Position numbers and translations under genes: made by a program. The notes beneath the pieces were generated by a model. That model was not told where the DNA came from and did not search any database. It worked only from the letters and a program-made list of their open reading frames with translations. Shown here piece after piece: positions 32,627-40,653 of a stretch of DNA of 64,000 nucleotides. The DNA comes from Streptomyces mesophilus (lineage in GTDB: Bacteria; Actinomycetota; Actinomycetes; Streptomycetales; Streptomycetaceae): positions 31,208 through 95,207 of the forward strand of contig NZ_JAAKZW010000007.1 of NCBI RefSeq assembly GCF_011044995.1, written 5' to 3'. Each line of letters opens with the position of its first letter. Within the stretch, counting starts at the first letter, position 1.

Positions 32627-33913
32627 CTATCTCTGGTAGCGCTTGAGTACCAGGTTTCCGTCCTTCACAATCCGCTTCTCGAGCTCGGCCGCGTCGATCG
32701 CCCCGCTGTAGTACTCCTGCAGGGCGGGCGTGGCCACCTTGTCCTTCCACTCGGGATAGCCGCGTACGGACTGGGCCGGGGCCGAGGTCAGATGCGAGGC
32801 CAGGGCGGTGCCGGTGGCCCAGCCGTCCTTCTCGGCGTGCAGCGCGGGTGCCTTCAGGGCCTCGGTGCCGGTGGGCAGCATCCAGTCGCCCTTGGCCAGG
32901 CGCACCATGTTGTCGGGTTGCAGCAGGAAGTCGATGAACTCCATCGCCTCCTTCTTGTGCTCGGTGTCCTGCGAGATCGACAGCGTCTGCGGCGAGACAC
33001 CCTGCGTCAGCCCGTCCGCGCCGGCGGGCGCGGGCAGCACCTGCCACTCGAAGCCGTCCGGTGCCTGCTGGACGATCTGCTGGCGGTACGAGAAGCCGAG
33101 CGGCACCATCGCGTACTTGCCGCCGAAGAAGCCGGGCAGGGTGTCCGAGCCGCCCATGCCGAGCGTCGTACTCGACGCGCTGTGGTCGGTGTTGACCTGG
33201 TCGTGGATCGTGCCCGGCACGACCCCGTCGCCCTCCTCGAAGCGGATGTCCACCTTGCCGTCGGGCTCCCGGTGGAAGAGCTGACCGCCCGCGGAGAGCG
33301 AGAGGTTGAGGGTGGCGGAGACCGGCTCCTTCAGCGGCCAGGCGACTCCGTACTTGCCGTCGCCGCTCAACTCCTTGGTGATCCGGCGGAATTCGCCCCA
33401 GGTCCAGGGCTTGTCCGGGGTCGGGATCCGTACGCCGGACTCCTTGAGCCACTTGGCGTTCGCCATGATGACCCGCGGCTCCTGGAGGAACGGGACGCCG
33501 TAGATCCCCTGGTCGAAGGTCGTCGTGTCCCAGCTGTTCTGCGGAATGTCGGACTTGAGGCGCGCGGGGATCAGCTCGGAGAGATCGGCGAGATAGCCGC
33601 CGTACGCGAAGTCCGCGAGGTCGTCGGAGGCGTCGTGGATGATGTCCGGCGCCTCACCGCCCTCGAAGGAGGTGAGCAGCTGGTCGTGAACGCTGTCCCA
33701 GCTGCCCTGGATGTACTTGACCTGGACGTCGGGATGGGCGGCGTTCCACTCCTTCACCAGTTCCTTGTTCACCTCGACGGACTCGGCCTGCCAGGCCAGC
33801 GACTGGAACTGGAGGGTGACCTTCCCGTCCTTGTCGGGGGCGTCGCCGGTGCAGCCGGACAGGAGCAGGGCCAGTGACGCTGCCGCGGCGGCCAGGCACT
33901 TGGAGGTGCGCAT
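32627..33913 (-). CDS. Sugar ABC transporter substrate-binding lipoprotein (CUT1)
   Basis: The 428-residue lipoprotein has a signal ending in the lipobox LLSGC. The mature part is a type 1 solute-binding protein: KVTLQFQSLAWQAESVEVNKELVKEWNAAHPDVQVKYIQGSWDS and APDIIHDASDDLADFAYGGYLADLSEL at the N-terminus, SLPFGFSY-like MVPLGFSYRQQIV and LLQPDNMVRLAKGDWMLPTG at the C-terminus. It should bind an oligosaccharide outside the cell. It is the last gene of a three-gene importer and overlaps the upstream permease by one base. No ATPase is encoded, so a shared MsiK-like ATPase probably serves it. Confidence 0.9.
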   Translation of the reverse strand: MRTSKCLAAAAASLALLLSGCTGDAPDKDGKVTLQFQSLAWQAESVEVNKELVKEWNAAHPDVQVKYIQGSWDSVHDQLLTSFEGGEAPDIIHDASDDLADFAYGGYLADLSELIPARLKSDIPQNSWDTTTFDQGIYGVPFLQEPRVIMANAKWLKESGVRIPTPDKPWTWGEFRRITKELSGDGKYGVAWPLKEPVSATLNLSLSAGGQLFHREPDGKVDIRFEEGDGVVPGTIHDQVNTDHSASSTTLGMGGSDTLPGFFGGKYAMVPLGFSYRQQIVQQAPDGFEWQVLPAPAGADGLTQGVSPQTLSISQDTEHKKEAMEFIDFLLQPDNMVRLAKGDWMLPTGTEALKAPALHAEKDGWATGTALASHLTSAPAQSVRGYPEWKDKVATPALQEYYSGAIDAAELEKRIVKDGNLVLKRYQR

Positions 33914-34746
33914 CAGCTCTTCACCGCCCCTGCGAACATGCCGCCCGTGATCCGCTTCTGGATGATCGCGAAGATCACCAGGGAGGGGATGGTGGCGAGG
34001 AACGCGGCGGCGGCGAGCGGACCGAGGTCGGCCACGCCCTCCGTGCCGATGAAACGGTTCAGGATGACCGGCAAGGTCTGCTTCTCCGGGGTCTTGAGCA
34101 GGACGAGCGCGAAGAAGAACTCGTTCCACGCCGTGATGAAGGCGAACATCGCGGTGGCCACGATGCCGGGCGCGAGCAGGGGTGCGACCACCGAGACGAA
34201 CGTCCGCAGTTTGCTCGCGCCGTCGACCGCCGCGGCCTCTTCGAGCTCGGTCGGCACGGCCCGTACGTAGCCGACGAGCATCCACAGCGCGAAGGGCAGC
34301 GACCACACCACGTACACCATGATCAGGCCGGGCAGGGCGTTGATCAGATGCAGATTCTTCAGGATCAGGAACAGCGGAATGATGATGAGCACGAACGGGA
34401 ACGCCTGGCTCACCACGACCCAGCCCGTCGCCGCCTTGGACAGGCGATTGCGGTGGCGGGCCATCACATAGGCCATCGGGGTCGCGATCACCACCGCGAC
34501 CAGGGCCGCGCTCAGCGCCACGATCAGGGAGTTGAGACCGGCCTGGAGCAGCGGCTGTTCGTCGAAGGCCTGCCGGAAGTTCTGCAGGGTGGGGTTCTCG
34601 GGGATCCACGTCGGATCCAGACTCCCCAGCTCCTTGGCCGGCTTGAACGCCGTGGAGATCAGCCACAGGAACGGGAAGGCCAGGAAGGCGAGATAGGCGA
34701 GCAGGGCCACGTACTGCGCGGCGCGTGCGGATTTCGTCGTACGCAT
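33913..34746 (-). CDS. Sugar ABC transporter permease, MalG/CUT1 type
   Basis: The 277-residue protein has six predicted membrane helices, including YVALLAYLAFLAFPFLWLIS near the N-terminus, and the EAA loop ELEEAAAVDGASKLRTFVSVVAPLLAPG, which docks the ATPase. The N-terminal MRTTKSARAAQ is typical of MalG-like subunits. Two bases separate it from the upstream permease stop, so translation is coupled. Confidence 0.93.
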   Translation of the reverse strand: MRTTKSARAAQYVALLAYLAFLAFPFLWLISTAFKPAKELGSLDPTWIPENPTLQNFRQAFDEQPLLQAGLNSLIVALSAALVAVVIATPMAYVMARHRNRLSKAATGWVVVSQAFPFVLIIIPLFLILKNLHLINALPGLIMVYVVWSLPFALWMLVGYVRAVPTELEEAAAVDGASKLRTFVSVVAPLLAPGIVATAMFAFITAWNEFFFALVLLKTPEKQTLPVILNRFIGTEGVADLGPLAAAAFLATIPSLVIFAIIQKRITGGMFAGAVKS

Positions 34747-34748
34747 GA

Positions 34749-35675
34749 CTACTCGTCGCCTCCCTTCAGGCGGCCCACCAGATAGAACGCGAGGATCACC
34801 GAGATCACCGCGACCATGACGCAGCCCATCGCCGCGGCGTACCCGAACTGCCCGTACCGGAAGGCCTGTTCGTACGCGAACAGCATCGGCAGGCGGGTGC
34901 GGCCGCCGGGGCCGCCCTGGGTGAGCACGTAGACCAGGGCGAACGAGTTGAAGTTCCAGATGAAGTTGAGCGCCGAGATGGCGAGTGCGATCGGTTTGAT
35001 CGCCGGCCAGGTGACCGTGCGGAAGCGGCGCCAGGCGCCGGCGCCGTCCATCGCCGCCGCTTCATGGAGCTCACGTGGGGTGTTCTGCAGTCCCGCCAGC
35101 AGCGCGACCGTGGTCTGTGGCATGCCCGCCCAGATACCGACGACGATCACCGCGAACAGCGCGGTCGCCGTGCCCGTCAGCCAGTCACGGCCTTCGCCCA
35201 GACCCAGGCTGGAGAGCGTCTCGTTGAGCACGCCCGCGTCGGGGTGGTAGACGAGCCGCCACATGATGCCGACGACGACCTCGGGCATCGCCCATGGAAT
35301 GATCGCCAGCGCGCGGGCCAGCCAGCGGAAACGCAGGTTCTGGTTGAGCAGCAGCGCCAGGCCGAGGGCCAGGAAGAACTGCGGAACGGTGACGCCGACC
35401 GCCCAGAGCAGACCGATGCGGAACGAGTCCCAGAACAAGGTGTCGTGCAGCAGGTCCTGGAAATTGAGAAGCCCGATCCACTGGGTGGGTTCGGTGCGTC
35501 CCGACTGGGAATCGGTGAACGCGAGCGCGATGCCGTAGAGCAGCGGCCCGACGCTCAGGACCAGAATCGGAATCAGCGCCGGCAGAACCAGGAACCAGGC
35601 TCCGTGGTCGGCCGGTCTGCGCGAGGGCGCATTCTTCGCTGACCGCTTCGACTTCGTCGCGGTCGCCAATGTCAC
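34749..35675 (-). CDS. Sugar ABC transporter permease, MalF/CUT1 type
   Basis: The 308-residue protein opens VTLATATKSKRSAKN, then membrane helix AWFLVLPALIPILVLSVGPLLYGIALAF, the MalF-type FRIGLLWAVGVTVPQFFLALGLALLL and the EAA loop ELHEAAAMDGAGAWRRFRTVTWPAIKP. GTG 35675 was chosen because GAAGGA lies at good spacing and the long upstream frame crosses the operator. It is the first gene of the importer, directly downstream of a palindrome that overlaps a promoter. Confidence 0.92.
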   Translation of the reverse strand: MTLATATKSKRSAKNAPSRRPADHGAWFLVLPALIPILVLSVGPLLYGIALAFTDSQSGRTEPTQWIGLLNFQDLLHDTLFWDSFRIGLLWAVGVTVPQFFLALGLALLLNQNLRFRWLARALAIIPWAMPEVVVGIMWRLVYHPDAGVLNETLSSLGLGEGRDWLTGTATALFAVIVVGIWAGMPQTTVALLAGLQNTPRELHEAAAMDGAGAWRRFRTVTWPAIKPIALAISALNFIWNFNSFALVYVLTQGGPGGRTRLPMLFAYEQAFRYGQFGYAAAMGCVMVAVISVILAFYLVGRLKGGDE

Positions 35676-35725
35676 GGAATCGGCTCCTTCGGGCGGGTAC
35701 GTGGGGGTACGGCCGCCCTGGCGGC

Positions 35726-35763
35726 CCACGTCATCGTGCTGACGTGGACCTGATACGTCAAGC
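35726..35763 (-). promoter_or_regulatory. Operator and promoter of the sugar ABC operon
   Basis: CCACGTCA (35726-35733) and TGACGTGG (35740-35747) form a perfect 22-bp inverted repeat with a six-base spacer. On the minus strand TTGACG (35761-35756) is followed 17 bases later by CACGAT (35738-35733), a housekeeping-type promoter whose -10 lies within the operator. Sugar importers in Streptomyces are typically repressed by LacI- or GntR-family proteins; none is encoded nearby. Confidence 0.6.
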
Positions 35764-35878
35764 GACCTCGCAGGGGTTACGCGGTGTGCGAATGCAAGAC
35801 TGATCCCCGACCGTGGACGCCGGCCGGAAAACGGAACGGCAGCGCGGCAGGTGCGACCGGTACGTACGGAGGCGGCGG

Positions 35879-36742
35879 ATGGACGAGGCAAGGGCGCGTC
35901 AGGTGCTCGAGGGTGTGGGGCTCACCGGGGATGCGCGGCTGCTCTCGCTCGGCGAGAACGCGGTGTTCGCACTCGGTGATCTCGTCGCCAAGGTCGGCCG
36001 TTCGGCCCCCGGCCTGATCGGACGGGCCGGTCACGAGGTGAAGATCGCCGAGTGGCTCGCGGAGTCGGGTGTGCCGGCGGTGCGGGCCGCCGAGCCCAAG
36101 CCCCGTGTGTTCGAGGGGCATCCGGTCACGGTGTGGCACCGGCTCGGCGCGTCGGTACGGCCCGCGGAGCCGGCGGATCTCGCCGGGCTGATCCGGCTCG
36201 TGCATCAACTGCCCTCCCCTCCCGCGGAGTCCTTCGTGCTGCCGCGCCGTGAGCTGCTCGGCGGGGTCAACCGCTGGCTGCGGCTTGCCGGTGACGCGAT
36301 CGATCCGGCGGATGTGGAGTTTCTGCGGGCGCGGCGGGCCGCCTTCTCGGAGGAGGTCGGGCAGCTGACGCCGCATCTGCCCAAGGGCCCGATCCACGGC
36401 GATGCGCTGCCGCGCAATGTGCTGGTCACGGCGGACGGCCCCGTACTCGTGGATCTGGAGACGTTCTCGTCCGACTTCCGCGAGCACGATCTCGTGGTGA
36501 TGGCGCTGTCCCGCGACCGGTACGGGCTCGATCCCGCCGCGTACGACTCCTTCGTCGGGGTCTACGGGTGGGATGTCCGGGAGTGGGACGGGTGCGCGGT
36601 GCTGCGGGGTGCGCGGGAGACGGCGAGCTGTGCGTGGGTCGCGCAGCACGCGCCCAGCAACCCGAAGGCGCTGGCGGAGTTCGAGCGGCGGGTGGCGTCC
36701 TTGCGGGACGGGGATCCGTCGGTGCGGTGGTATCCGTTCTGA
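35879..36742 (+). CDS. Aminoglycoside phosphotransferase (APH)-fold kinase
   Basis: The 287-residue kinase-like protein has the N-lobe GENAVFALGDLVAKVGR with the ATP lysine, VRAAEPKPRVFEGHPVTVWHRLG, the catalytic loop GPIHGDALPRNVLVTADGP (HGD-x4-N) and the metal Asp in VLVDLETFSSDFREHDLVVMAL. All catalytic residues are present, so it is probably active on a small molecule such as choline, homoserine or an antibiotic; specificity cannot be read. GGAGGCGG precedes the ATG. It is divergent from the sugar importer. Confidence 0.85.
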   Translation: MDEARARQVLEGVGLTGDARLLSLGENAVFALGDLVAKVGRSAPGLIGRAGHEVKIAEWLAESGVPAVRAAEPKPRVFEGHPVTVWHRLGASVRPAEPADLAGLIRLVHQLPSPPAESFVLPRRELLGGVNRWLRLAGDAIDPADVEFLRARRAAFSEEVGQLTPHLPKGPIHGDALPRNVLVTADGPVLVDLETFSSDFREHDLVVMALSRDRYGLDPAAYDSFVGVYGWDVREWDGCAVLRGARETASCAWVAQHAPSNPKALAEFERRVASLRDGDPSVRWYPF

Positions 36743-36796
36743 GCCACGGGCCCGCGCGAGGGTGAGAAAGGCGCACCCGCGCACGGGGCGAGGGGG

Positions 36797-38056
36797 CTAC
36801 ACGGTTTCGGGGACAGGGGCCGCGCGTCGCAGCCCCCGGATCGGGCGGGTGGCGACGAGTGCCACCGCGCACGCGGTGCTCATCAGGGCGGCGAGCAGCA
36901 GCAGTTCGTGCACGCCCAGGACCGAGCTGGCCGGTCCCGAGACCACCTGGCCGAGCGGGACCGCGAGGATCGACCCCGCGATCTCGTACGCGGAGATCCG
37001 GTTGAGCTTGTCCCCCGGGACCTGGGTCTGCACGGTCGTCGCCCACTGCACACCCCAGAACGCCCAGCCGGCACCGCTGAGCGCGTAGCCGAGGAACACC
37101 GTCGGCAGCGAGATGTCCGGGGCGAGCCCCGCGGTGAGCGGCATCAGCGGGAACAGGAACATCGCCACCGCCCCGCCGAGCAGCGGCCGCGCGGGGCGCA
37201 TCCGGATCGCGACCAGGCCGCCGAGCACGCATCCGGCGCCGAACGCGCCCTCGGCGTATCCGAAGGCGGCGCTCCCGTGTTCACCGGTGATCGAGGCCGC
37301 GCCGAGCGGTGTGACCGGACCCCAGACGAACACGCCGAGCACCCACCAGATGAGGATCACCGCCCACAGCCAGGATCGGGAGCGGAACTCCTGCCAGCCC
37401 TCGCGCAGGTTCTCCAGGGTCGAGGCGGAACGGTCGACGGTGAACGCCCCGAGCCGCAGCGCGAGCAGGCACAGACCGCTCGCCCCGAACGTGCCCGCGG
37501 TCACCGCGAACGCCCACACCGGGGAGAAGGCCGCAAGGAGTCCCGCGAGCGCGGGCCCCGCCATGGTCGAGATGCCCTGTGCCACGCGGAGCACCCCGTT
37601 GGCCTGCTGCGCGTCGACGGCGACCTGCGGGACAAGGCCGTTCACGCCCGGCTGGAACATCGCGGTGGCCAGACCGCCGAGCGCCGTCGCACCGATCAGG
37701 AACCACAGTCCGGGCCGCCCCGAGGCGAAGGCCAGGGCCATCGCGCCGATCAGGGCGCAGCGCACCGCGTCCGCCCCGATCATCAGCGGCCGCGGGTGGA
37801 TCCGGTCCGCGAGCACCCCGCCGAACACGACGAACAGCGCGAACGCCCCCATCCAGGCGCCCAGCGCATACCCGACCGCGCTCACGCCGTACCCGAGGGC
37901 CAGCATCGCCACCGACAGCGCGACGGGCAGCATCGCGTCACCGAGCAGCGAGGCGATGCGGGCGGTGAAGTAGAGGGTGAAGTTGCGGGTCCACAACGGC
38001 GGTGCGTGAGGCGGCGGTTCGCTCGTCGCGTACGCCGCCCGGACCGTCTCCGTCAT
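36797..38056 (-). CDS. MFS transporter (MFS_3/enterobactin-exporter-like)
   Basis: The 419-residue protein has about twelve membrane helices. NFTLYFTARIASLLGDAMLPVAL opens it, and GGVLADRIHPRPLMIGADAVRCA is the loop-2 motif. SITGEHGSAAFGYAEGAFGAGCVLGGLVAI and VQTQVPGDKLNRISAYEIAGSILAVPLGQVVSGP are typical of the MFS_3 (TMEM175/EntS-like) exporters. Substrate unknown. The ATG is followed by a short disordered N-terminus. A dyad at 38191-38219 lies upstream. Confidence 0.9.
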   Translation of the reverse strand: MTETVRAAYATSEPPPHAPPLWTRNFTLYFTARIASLLGDAMLPVALSVAMLALGYGVSAVGYALGAWMGAFALFVVFGGVLADRIHPRPLMIGADAVRCALIGAMALAFASGRPGLWFLIGATALGGLATAMFQPGVNGLVPQVAVDAQQANGVLRVAQGISTMAGPALAGLLAAFSPVWAFAVTAGTFGASGLCLLALRLGAFTVDRSASTLENLREGWQEFRSRSWLWAVILIWWVLGVFVWGPVTPLGAASITGEHGSAAFGYAEGAFGAGCVLGGLVAIRMRPARPLLGGAVAMFLFPLMPLTAGLAPDISLPTVFLGYALSGAGWAFWGVQWATTVQTQVPGDKLNRISAYEIAGSILAVPLGQVVSGPASSVLGVHELLLLAALMSTACAVALVATRPIRGLRRAAPVPETV

Positions 38057-38190
38057 CTCGGACCACCACCCGCACGCCGTACGGCGCCGCTCGGCACGCT
38101 CTTCGGCCCAGCACGACCCACGGATCCCACGCCCCACCCCAAGACAAGCGATCGACACGGCTCCTACCGAGCCTCGGCACCGCTCATGTT

Positions 38191-38219
38191 GACCTTGAGC
38201 CCACCCCTGAAGCAAGGTC
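38191..38219. promoter_or_regulatory. Possible MerR-like dyad upstream of the MFS gene
   Basis: GACCTTG (38191-38197) and CAAGGTC (38213-38219) are exact inverted repeats with a 15-base spacer; TTGACC precedes and TATACC follows on the plus strand. The pattern resembles MerR operators that lie between promoter boxes. No MerR gene is adjacent and the spacing is long, so this is only a candidate. Confidence 0.3.
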
Positions 38220-38271
38220 TATACCACCGACGAGCCCGCTCCCCGGGCCCCGCCTCTGCCCTCCGCTCCCC

Positions 38272-38307
38272 GGACCGAGGGCTTCACCCGGACCGAGGGC
38301 TTCACCC
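38272..38307. repeat. Two tandem 18-bp repeats upstream of the exonuclease stop
   Basis: GGACCGAGGGCTTCACCC occurs twice exactly (38272, 38290) and a third diverged copy (GGACCCTTCAACCGAAGGCTTCAC) runs into the exonuclease stop at 38328. Confidence 0.75.
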
Positions 38308-38327
38308 GGACCCTTCAACCGAAGGCT

Positions 38328-39053
38328 TCACACGCCGGAGTTGATGTCGAGCTCCCTCAACGGCCAGCTCGCCTCCACCACCGCCGACGCGTCCCCCTTC
38401 GCCCGCAGGAACTCCTGGAAGTCCGCCGCCCACTCCGCGTACCAGGCGATCTGCTGACGGTGCAGCGCGGCCGGGCCGAGGGTGGCGATCTTCGGATAGC
38501 GGTCGGCTATCGCGCCCGCGAGGCGGGCCGCGGCGAGGGCGTCGGCCGTCGCATTGTGCGCGTCGTCGAGCACGATCCCGTACTCGGTGCAGACCGCCTC
38601 CAGATTGCGCTTGCCTTTGCGATAGCGATCAGCTGTGCGGTCGATGATGTACGGGTCGATGACCGGTGCCGGCTCGCGCCCGCCCAGACGCTCCCGCAGC
38701 GAGGGCAGGCCGTGGCGCCGCAACTCGGCGGCGAGCAGGGTCAGATCGAAGGTCGCGTTGTACGCCACGACCGGGACGCCCGCGTCCCAGTACCCCGCCA
38801 GGGCCCGGGCCAGCTGATCCGCGACCTCCGCGGCCGGCCGGCCTTCGGACGCCGCGCGCTCATTGCTGATGCCGTGCACCGCGACCGCCTCGGCGGGGAT
38901 CGGCACGCCCGGATCGGCGAGCCACTCCCTGCGCCCTATCGGCTTCCCACCCCTGACCTCGATCAGCGCGCCGGTCACGATGCGCGCCTCGCGCGGGTCC
39001 GTGCCCGTGGTCTCGAGGTCGAAGCCGATCAGCAGCTCCTGGTGCCAGCCCAT
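38328..39053 (-). CDS. DEDDh 3'-5' exonuclease, DNA polymerase III epsilon-like
   Basis: The 241-residue protein has all exonuclease motifs: Exo I LLIGFDLETTGTDPREARIV, Exo II VPVVAYNATFDLTLL, and Exo III DDAHNATADALAAARLAG with the His and Asp of the DEDDh group. It would trim DNA or RNA 3' ends; the short C-terminal tail shows no helicase or UvrC fusion. The ATG MGWHQELLIGF begins the domain directly. Confidence 0.92.
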   Translation of the reverse strand: MGWHQELLIGFDLETTGTDPREARIVTGALIEVRGGKPIGRREWLADPGVPIPAEAVAVHGISNERAASEGRPAAEVADQLARALAGYWDAGVPVVAYNATFDLTLLAAELRRHGLPSLRERLGGREPAPVIDPYIIDRTADRYRKGKRNLEAVCTEYGIVLDDAHNATADALAAARLAGAIADRYPKIATLGPAALHRQQIAWYAEWAADFQEFLRAKGDASAVVEASWPLRELDINSGV

Positions 39054-39163
39054 GCGTGGCGCCTCCTTCGTTGCGGTTCCCCCATGTGGTCACACGATCG
39101 CATGCGGCACTGACAACGAGGTCCGCCCGGGGTCCGCTCCGGGGTGCGGGCCCGCGGGGCCCC

Positions 39164-39268
39164 GGGGATCTCGGCACCCGGAGCGCACGACACCGGCCGG
39201 GGATCGCAGCGTCCGGAATTCACGACACCGCCCGGGAATCACAGCACCCGGAGCTCACGACACCGGCC
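39164..39268. repeat. Three tandem 35-bp repeats including the end of the HEPN gene
   Basis: Units begin at 39164, 39199 and 39234. Each has the pattern GGGRATC, variable bases, CACCCGGA or CGTCCGGA, then CACGACACCG and SCC. The last copy contains the final codons and TGA stop of the convergently read HEPN gene (39255-39257), so that gene's terminal codons (DSRPVS) have been tandemly copied downstream. Confidence 0.85.
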
Positions 39269-40505
39269 GGGAATCCGCCCACACCGACTCGAACTCTTCC
39301 CGGTACGTCTCGAAGAGACCGTGCTCCCCGCCCCGGGCCTCGTCCGCCTTGACCACCCGGGAGCCGCTGCGCAGCACCAGGACGGGCGCCTCCATGCCGC
39401 GCGCGCGGCGCAGATAGGACTGGATCACCGCGACCCCGTCCGCCCCGTCCCCGTCGACCATGTACGCGGTGAAGCGGGGGGTCTCGTCGAAGACATGGAT
39501 CTGGAAGGCGCCGGGATCGCGCAGTCGTGCGCGCACCCGTCGCATATGCAAAATGTTCATCTCGACCGATCGGCTCAACTCACCCCGCTTCAGGCCCAGT
39601 TCCCGCTCCCGCCGCTTCACCGCGCTGCTCGCCGGGTTCAGGAAGAGCAGCCGCACCCGGCCGCCCGCTTCCGCGAGCCGCAGCAGCCGGCGCCCCGAGA
39701 AGTTCTGCACCAGGAGATTGAGCCCTATGCCGATCGCGTCGAGGCGACGGGCACCGCCGAAGAGATCCTCCGCCGGAAACTGCCGTAGGAGACGGACCCG
39801 GTCCGAATGCACGCCCACCACATCCGCATACCGGTCTCCGACGATGTCCTCCACCGCGTCCACAGGGAGCCGGCGTGCGGACGGCACCTCCGCGTCACCG
39901 CCCAATATCTCCAGCAACCGCGAGGAAGCCCGCTCGGCCTGCGCGAGCACCGTCTCCGACAGCGCGCGGTTGCGGGAGACCACATTGCGCGTGACCTCCA
40001 GCTCGTCCAGGGCGAGCTCCACATCGCGCCGGTCGTCGAAGTACGGCTCGAAGCAGGGCCAGTGCTGCACCATCAGCTCGCGCAGCTGCGGCAGCGTAAG
40101 GAAACTCAGCACGTTGTCGTCGGCCGGGTCCAGCAAGTAGCCCTTGCGGCGGCTCACTTCCCGTACGGCGACCGCCCGCTGCACCCACTCCTGCCCGGCG
40201 GGACCGGCGGCGGCCACGACCCAGTCGTCACCGTGGACAGGTTCGTAGATGGGGCGCAGAACGGCCGCGACCACGGCGCGCAGCCGCTGCTCGACCAGAT
40301 TCAGCCAGATATAGGCGCGCCCGGCGCGCTGTGCGCGGGTGCGCACCTCGCGCCAGGCGTCGGCGCCCCAGTTCAGTTCCGGTCCGATCTGGGAGCTCGT
40401 GTCCACAGGTCGCGCCAGGGACACCGCTGAGGGCGGGGTGTCCGTGGAGCCTCCCTCATCACGACCCGAGTCGCCTGGGGGCAGCTCAAGACCTCCCGAG
40501 CTCAC
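39255..40505 (-). CDS. SAV2148-family HEPN-domain protein
   Basis: The 416-residue protein matches what I recognise as the SAV2148 family, conserved across Streptomyces. It has a Pro/Gly-rich N-terminus, then AQRAGRAYIWLNLVEQRLRAVVAAVLRPIYEPVHGDDW, in which Arg84 and His91 satisfy the HEPN RNase-type R-x4..6-H motif, and a helical region up to ADDNVLSFLTLPQLRELMVQHWP. The C-terminal half (RRLDAIGIGLNLLVQNFSGRRLLRLAEAG and VRLLFLNPASSAVKRRERELGL) resembles phospholipase-D-like/DUF5919 folds. HEPN proteins often cleave RNA; that role is not shown here. GTG 40505 was chosen for domain fit and GGAAGG. Confidence 0.85.
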   Translation of the reverse strand: MSSGGLELPPGDSGRDEGGSTDTPPSAVSLARPVDTSSQIGPELNWGADAWREVRTRAQRAGRAYIWLNLVEQRLRAVVAAVLRPIYEPVHGDDWVVAAAGPAGQEWVQRAVAVREVSRRKGYLLDPADDNVLSFLTLPQLRELMVQHWPCFEPYFDDRRDVELALDELEVTRNVVSRNRALSETVLAQAERASSRLLEILGGDAEVPSARRLPVDAVEDIVGDRYADVVGVHSDRVRLLRQFPAEDLFGGARRLDAIGIGLNLLVQNFSGRRLLRLAEAGGRVRLLFLNPASSAVKRRERELGLKRGELSRSVEMNILHMRRVRARLRDPGAFQIHVFDETPRFTAYMVDGDGADGVAVIQSYLRRARGMEAPVLVLRSGSRVVKADEARGGEHGLFETYREEFESVWADSRPVS

Positions 40506-40653
40506 CCGTGCACCGCCTTCCGCTCCCCCTGGGGCCCTGTCGCGTTGACGAAACGGGCCTCCGGGCCGAGCAGCGCCCGGACCCCGTTCAACGATCAAGG
40601 AAGGGTACTCCGGGAGCGGCGGGCGGTGCAGCAGGATGGACAGGCTGCTTTTC

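Noticed and set aside
38191..38219. MerR regulator locus upstream of the MFS transporter
   Set aside because: The dyad exists, but no regulator gene lies in 38057-38327 and the promoter spacing is not that of a MerR target, so only a low-confidence site is listed.
27909..39268. Tandem arrays of 32-35-bp units that superficially resemble CRISPR repeats
   Set aside because: Units are directly abutting with no unique spacers, copy number is two to four, and no cas genes are present.
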